A stretch of DNA of 64,000 nt from assembly GCA_046295175.1 (NCBI GenBank), contig JBKBNY010000002.1:248001-312000 (forward strand), given 5' to 3'. Below the pieces are notes generated by a model. The model did no database searches, was not told the origin of the DNA, and worked only from the letters and a program-made list of their open reading frames with translations. Each line of letters opens with the position of its first letter. Position 1 is the stretch's first letter. The stretch is from JALOLV01 sp046295175 (lineage in GTDB: Bacteria > Bacteroidota > Bacteroidia > Cytophagales > Spirosomataceae). Positions 60,712 to 64,000 of this stretch are shown here, piece by piece. The position numbers and the translations under genes are program-made.

Positions 60712-61248
60712 TTATCCAATCAACCAAATTCTGTCTTCATCAGCACCTTGCTCAGTCCATTCTACCAACACACGTTGCGTATCGAGCGTATTGACTCGCA
60801 TACCCGTATAATCTGGCTGAATCGGAATGTCTCTTTCGTAGCGGCGGTTTATAAGGCACAAAAGTTCGACCTTTTCGGGTCTTCCGAATGCCTGCATGGC
60901 ATCGAGAGCCGCACGTACCATTCGGCCAGTAGCCAAAACATCATCTATCAATATGACTTTTTTACCCTCAATCACAAACGGAACTTTGGTGGCATTGGGT
61001 TTTAGTGGAGAGTCTCTACGTCGAAAATCATCTCTAAAAAACGTAGCATCGAGATACCCAAGTTTTATCTCTTGACTGGTTAATGTACGGAGTTTTTGGG
61101 TGATTCGCTCTGCCAAGTAAATGCCACGAGGCTGCAAACCCAAGATAACTGAGTCAGAGAAATCGGCGTGGTTCTCAATCAATTGTTGACACAAACGATT
61201 GAGCGTAATATCGAGCAACGGATTGCTAAGAATAAGGCGTTTTTGCAT
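60712..61248 (-). CDS. pyrR: PyrR-like uracil phosphoribosyltransferase/regulator
   Basis: The 178-residue protein has the PRTase fold of PyrR: DSVILGLQPRGIYLAERI (substrate loop), KLGYLDATFFRDDFRRRD and the PRPP-binding motif VILIDDVLATGRMVRAALDA (about 98-117). LLCLINRRYERDIPIQPDYTG and VNTLDTQRVLVEW follow. PyrR binds pyr mRNA and uracil nucleotides to attenuate pyrimidine genes in Gram-positive bacteria. In Bacteroidota its RNA-binding role is unproven and no pyr genes are nearby. hisF starts ten bases downstream, an unexpected pairing. pth is divergent upstream. Confidence 0.93.
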   Translation of the reverse strand: MQKRLILSNPLLDITLNRLCQQLIENHADFSDSVILGLQPRGIYLAERITQKLRTLTSQEIKLGYLDATFFRDDFRRRDSPLKPNATKVPFVIEGKKVILIDDVLATGRMVRAALDAMQAFGRPEKVELLCLINRRYERDIPIQPDYTGMRVNTLDTQRVLVEWTEQGADEDRIWLIG

Positions 61249-61266
61249 TATATCTGATGTTCAAGA

Positions 61267-61330
61267 TTCAATGCTCAAAGTACAAAGCCGAGTGAAATTC
61301 TTCATTGAACCTTGAACTTTGAGCATTGAA
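61267..61330. repeat. Inverted repeat between pyrR and pth
   Basis: TTCAATGCTCAAAGT at 61267-61281 is the exact reverse complement of ACTTTGAGCATTGAA at 61316-61330. A 34-base spacer also contains TTGAAC words. No T run follows. It lies between two divergent genes and so may be a repeat element or a regulatory structure in one leader. Confidence 0.75.
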
Positions 61331-61385
61331 CTAAAAACTTTTGAGCAAAGTTATTGATTTATTCACTATTCACTGAGTAAAAAAA

Positions 61386-61946
61386 ATGAAATTTCTTATA
61401 GTAGGATTAGGAAACATCGGTGCAGAGTACGCCTTTACGCGTCATAATGCTGGTTTTATGGTTTTAGACAGGCTGGCTGCACAAAACAACCTCGAATTCA
61501 AATTAGATAGACACGCCTACGTGACCGAACTCAAACACAAAGGCAAACAGATATATTTGGTCAAGCCAACGACTTACATGAACTTGAGCGGTAAGGCCGT
61601 CAATTACTGGATGCAAGCCCTCAAGATTCCGATTGAGAATGTCTTGGTTATCTGCGATGACCTGGCTTTGCCTTTCGGAAAACTCCGCATGAAGATGAAA
61701 GGCTCGCACGGTGGGCAAAACGGGTTGCGAAATATCGAAGAAGTCTTAAAGTCAGCTAATTACGCTCGATTGAGATTCGGAATCGGCAGTAATTTTTTTC
61801 GCGGAGCCCAAGTAAATTACGTTTTAAGCCCCTTCGATGAGAGCGAAATGGCCGAATTGGTCGGTCGTTTAGACAAAGCAAATGATATGATACTCAGTTT
61901 TTGTACGCAAGGTATCGAAAAAACAATGACTTATTTTAACGAATGA
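61386..61946 (+). CDS. pth: Peptidyl-tRNA hydrolase
   Basis: Pth recycles peptidyl-tRNAs released from stalled ribosomes. The 186-residue protein has GLGNIGAEYAFTRHNAGFMV with catalytic H20, KPTTYMNLSGKAV, ICDDLALPFGKLRMKMKGSHGGQNGLRNI and LRFGIGSNFFRG. Length and motifs are standard. The start (MKFLIVGLGN) is unambiguous. It is monocistronic, divergent from pyrR. Confidence 0.97.
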   Translation: MKFLIVGLGNIGAEYAFTRHNAGFMVLDRLAAQNNLEFKLDRHAYVTELKHKGKQIYLVKPTTYMNLSGKAVNYWMQALKIPIENVLVICDDLALPFGKLRMKMKGSHGGQNGLRNIEEVLKSANYARLRFGIGSNFFRGAQVNYVLSPFDESEMAELVGRLDKANDMILSFCTQGIEKTMTYFNE

Positions 61947-62120
61947 TTGTATTTTTCAAAGAATTTTTGATTTACTTGAAATAAGAATAAAATTTTAATT
62001 GTACTTTTTTTATACGCATAATATTTTTTAAAAACACAATTTCTATATCTAAAATTCTGAATATAATATTAAAATAGGAATTTTTGAAGAATAAAATTTG
62101 GTTGAACCTCTCGGATAAAA

Positions 62121-62152
62121 TTTGGATTGTATTAATTTGTGTTGTAGTTTTG
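62121..62152 (+). promoter_or_regulatory. Promoter of the small secreted protein gene at 62187
   Basis: TTTG at 62121-62124 and TAGTTTTG at 62145-62152, exactly 20 bases apart, give a full consensus Bacteroidota promoter, with transcription expected near 62159 and the ATG at 62187. Confidence 0.6.
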
Positions 62153-62186
62153 CATCGTCATCCACAAAAAATAATTGTAAAAAAAC

Positions 62187-62645
62187 ATGAAAGTACAAAT
62201 TAAATCCGTTATATTTGCAGTGTTGTTCGGGTCATTCATCACACTACCAAATATTGTAAAAGCAAATGACCGTGACTCAGCAAGAAAAGAAATGATATTG
62301 GCGAGAGGTGCTGAGGTTGATTTCGCAGGTTTTATGAACAAAAATGCGAAAAAAATTGTTAAGTCAGAAAATTGGCATATATTTACAGAAGTAGTTACCT
62401 TATATAATACATCACCGTCTAAGCTTATGGCGGTAAGTGCAGACAAGAAAGAGGCGTTTAATGAAGCAGTAGCTACTATCAATGCTAAGTTAGTGAAAAG
62501 TAACAAAGCAGATGCCAAAGACTGGAAACGTAAAGTAAATGTTACAGCAGGCGTTATCAATTACCTTTGGAGTTACAAGGTAAACATTGAGCCGACACAA
62601 GAAGACACAGAAACCCCAATGGTGGTTGATATGCTCGGAAGATAA
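62187..62645 (+). CDS. Small exported protein of unknown function
   Basis: This 152-residue protein has a signal peptide of about 26 residues (ending VKA). The mature part is basic and helical with LARGAEVDFAGFMNKNAKK, NWHIFTEVVTLYNTSP and VNVTAGVINYLWSYKVNIEP. It ends with an acidic PTQEDTETP stretch. I do not recognise the family. It has its own consensus promoter and a strong terminator downstream, so it is an independent unit. It precedes another secreted protein gene, which might be functionally related, but there is no direct evidence. Confidence 0.75.
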   Translation: MKVQIKSVIFAVLFGSFITLPNIVKANDRDSARKEMILARGAEVDFAGFMNKNAKKIVKSENWHIFTEVVTLYNTSPSKLMAVSADKKEAFNEAVATINAKLVKSNKADAKDWKRKVNVTAGVINYLWSYKVNIEPTQEDTETPMVVDMLGR

Positions 62646-62714
62646 GGCTCAAATTTTGGACAAAGAATTATTAAATTTTCATAGTTTAATAGGTTAGGGT
62701 TGAATAGATGGACA

Positions 62715-62755
62715 CTTACCCCACTGCTCACGATAGCGGTGGGGTTAAGTTTTTT
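62715..62755 (+). terminator. Strong terminator after the small exported protein gene
   Basis: CTTACCCCACTGCT (62715-62728) pairs with AGCGGTGGGGTTAAG (62735-62749) with one bulge and one G-T pair, followed by six Ts. The remaining bases up to 62916 are AT-rich and show nothing else I can support. Confidence 0.85.
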
Positions 62756-62916
62756 ATGAGGATTTACTTCCACAAAAAAAGTAAAAACCGCCCCAATATG
62801 TGTCATTTAATAGGTTTTTTAAAAATAAATGCACTCGGAATGCCTTTTTACCCTAAATTTTTCTTAACATTGCTCAAATTTATAAAATCATACAAAACTT
62901 AATTAATCCCTTGAAA

Positions 62917-64000
62917 ATGAAAACGAATATACTACGCTATTTGGCTGTAGCAATGTTTTTGCCTTTCATCACCACAGCCCAGTGTCCTGAAGGATATACT
63001 GCGTCGCCATGTAATTTATTAAATCACGCCGTTTTCAAATCAGCTCCTGCACAGACCCCAGTAGTTTTGAAAGTATTAGGAACAAGCCCTCAGTTTGGCG
63101 AGATTCCGAAACACACAGCACAGTCGGCGTATGCTCACCTGCAAAAAGTTTACTCTAAAAATATTAAAAACAGTCGTCCTGAGATGGATAACCTTTTCGT
63201 GGCATTAGGTTACTCAGGTTTCAAAGATGCTGCTTTCAACGCAAGCCAAATTACTCCAGAAGTACTTCCGGCGGGCAAAGTAGGCTGGATGGGTGCTTAT
63301 GCCAAAGGTCACAAATACGCTTGGTCTGAGTTAGGGAAAGATTTTCCTGGATACAAGATTCCTTCAAAAGACGGTAGTTGCTACGTTTACATCATGAAAA
63401 AATGCGGTAACGTATTCTACGTACCAAGTTGTGTGCCTGCTCCAAAGCCAGTTTCGTTGTTGCCAGAGGTTACTTGCCAAACGCAGAAAATCAACATCAG
63501 CGGTAAAGGGCAAATCCAAGGCGGAGATGTATTGAATACTCGCAAAGATATACAGATTGTAGCGGTTAGCGGCAATAAAAAACTTTGTCTTGGTTCGTAC
63601 TCAATTCCTGTAAGAGCTACTTACGAATACCTTGCTAAAGGCGAAATCAAGCCACTTTCGCAAACTATCGAGGTTTGTGCTCAAGGAAATACCAAACCTG
63701 CTGATATGGTATTGGCATTACCTCTAAACCTTAGCTACAAAATCACTAAGCAAGATGTACAAATGGGCGATGCTACTTCGATGGTATTGAATGTAAGCGA
63801 AGACCAATTTAAAGCACTTAGCAAAGCATACAAAGAATGTGCAGTTGATGCAGCAGCGAGTTCATCGGGCGAAGACTTCACTAAAAAAGTAAATAACAGC
63901 ACAGCGGCAGCATCGAGCGGAACAGCATCGGGTGATGGCAAATGTGCTGACCAAAAAATCAACTTTACTGGTAAAACCGAAGTTCAAGATGGTTCATCAA
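62917..64000 (+). CDS. Secreted repeat protein, 3' end cut by the window
   Basis: The frame is open from the ATG at 62917 to the window end, giving 361 residues without a stop. A signal peptide (MKTNILRYLAVAMFLPFITTAQ) begins it. A cysteine-containing region of about 150 residues follows (CPEGYTASPCNLLNHAVF, GWMGAYAKGHKYAWSELGKD, CYVYIMKKCGNVFYVPSC). A repeat-type module then starts with CQTQKINISGKGQIQGGD near residue 188. A second copy, CADQKINFTGKTEVQDGSS, begins after an Ala/Ser/Thr-rich linker at about 342, where the window stops. The family is unknown. It is likely an envelope protein with tandem beta domains. The full length is outside the window. Confidence 0.78.
   Translation, partial: MKTNILRYLAVAMFLPFITTAQCPEGYTASPCNLLNHAVFKSAPAQTPVVLKVLGTSPQFGEIPKHTAQSAYAHLQKVYSKNIKNSRPEMDNLFVALGYSGFKDAAFNASQITPEVLPAGKVGWMGAYAKGHKYAWSELGKDFPGYKIPSKDGSCYVYIMKKCGNVFYVPSCVPAPKPVSLLPEVTCQTQKINISGKGQIQGGDVLNTRKDIQIVAVSGNKKLCLGSYSIPVRATYEYLAKGEIKPLSQTIEVCAQGNTKPADMVLALPLNLSYKITKQDVQMGDATSMVLNVSEDQFKALSKAYKECAVDAAASSSGEDFTKKVNNSTAAASSGTASGDGKCADQKINFTGKTEVQDGSS

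Noticed and set aside
62708..62902. A 64-codon frame overlapping the terminator at 62715-62755
   Set aside because: The frame runs through a strong hairpin terminator and into AT-rich DNA; no domain is visible.
1..64000. CRISPR arrays, rRNA, tRNA, phage or insertion-sequence genes
   Set aside because: No regularly spaced direct repeats, no cloverleaf-like GC-rich blocks and no transposase or integrase motifs were seen in the gaps.

Overview
The window is AT-rich chromosomal DNA from a member of the Bacteroidota, most likely the order Cytophagales (Spirosomataceae-like). I cannot name a species. The grounds are the family content: a gliding-motility lipoprotein GldB, a TonB-dependent receptor with a carboxypeptidase-regulatory N-terminus paired with a DUF4249 lipoprotein, DUF2911, DUF5690, DUF1080 and HopJ proteins, and a glucosamine-6-phosphate deaminase fused to a PIG-L/LmbE domain. 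Shine-Dalgarno sequences are largely absent, and several genes are preceded by the Bacteroidota promoter pattern TTTG-N19-21-TAnnTTTG. I saw no phage, insertion sequence, CRISPR array, rRNA or tRNA. Genes are densely packed and change strand often, with many hairpin terminators between them.

Layout. 0-8 kb: the end of mnmG, a secreted Ig-like lipoprotein, a 488-base AT-rich gap full of DnaA-box-like sites, a secreted TPR protein, a secreted zinc peptidase with MORN repeats, accD and a radical SAM protein. 8-14 kb: DUF4249 lipoprotein, a 113-bp tandem repeat, a TonB-dependent receptor, nagB-LmbE and a small secreted protein. 14-24 kb: psd, an intergenic DnaA-box/parS-like cluster, DUF1080, an AGE-family sugar epimerase, a MerC protein, an ECF sigma/anti-sigma pair with a divergent DUF6249 gene, an SDR, a Nudix hydrolase, GDP-fucose synthase, a methyltransferase and DUF2911. 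24-34 kb: a seven-gene minus-strand run (DUF5690 transporter, RidA, MOSC, UbiA-like, a large modular esterase, a polytopic TPR protein, a LolD-type ATPase). 34-42 kb: pdhB, HopJ, an alditol-oxidase-like flavoprotein, a GMC oxidoreductase with its gluconate-dehydrogenase-3-like partner, a YD-repeat protein, nadA and YqgE. 42-53 kb: PAP2 phosphatase, a GldA-like ATPase, pdhA, a Uma2 protein, recF, gldB, an ABC exporter, a ParE-type toxin-antitoxin pair, a Fur-family regulator, engB and sbcD. 53-64 kb: sbcC, an S41 peptidase, ComEC, hisF, pyrR, pth and two secreted proteins, the last cut by the window end.

How it fits together. Most genes are housekeeping or envelope functions: fatty-acid and phospholipid synthesis (accD, psd), pyruvate dehydrogenase E1 (pdhA and pdhB, split 8.6 kb apart on opposite strands), NAD synthesis, DNA repair (recF, sbcCD) and envelope lipoproteins. 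The strongest non-genic signal is the concentration of DnaA boxes in the first 15 kb. Six perfect 9-mers (TTATCCACA or its complement) lie before position 15,300 and I found none after it. Together with mnmG at the window start and a parS-like palindrome at 15.3 kb, this suggests the window lies at or near the replication origin. Other signals of note are matched divergent ECF promoters (GTAACC-N16-CATC), a palindromic operator on the merC promoter, a repeat-like segment carried in frame inside hisF, and paired 15-bp palindromes between sbcD and sbcC. I did not identify a clearly new multi-gene system. The best candidates for undescribed biology are the origin region, the hisF insertion and several unassigned secreted proteins.
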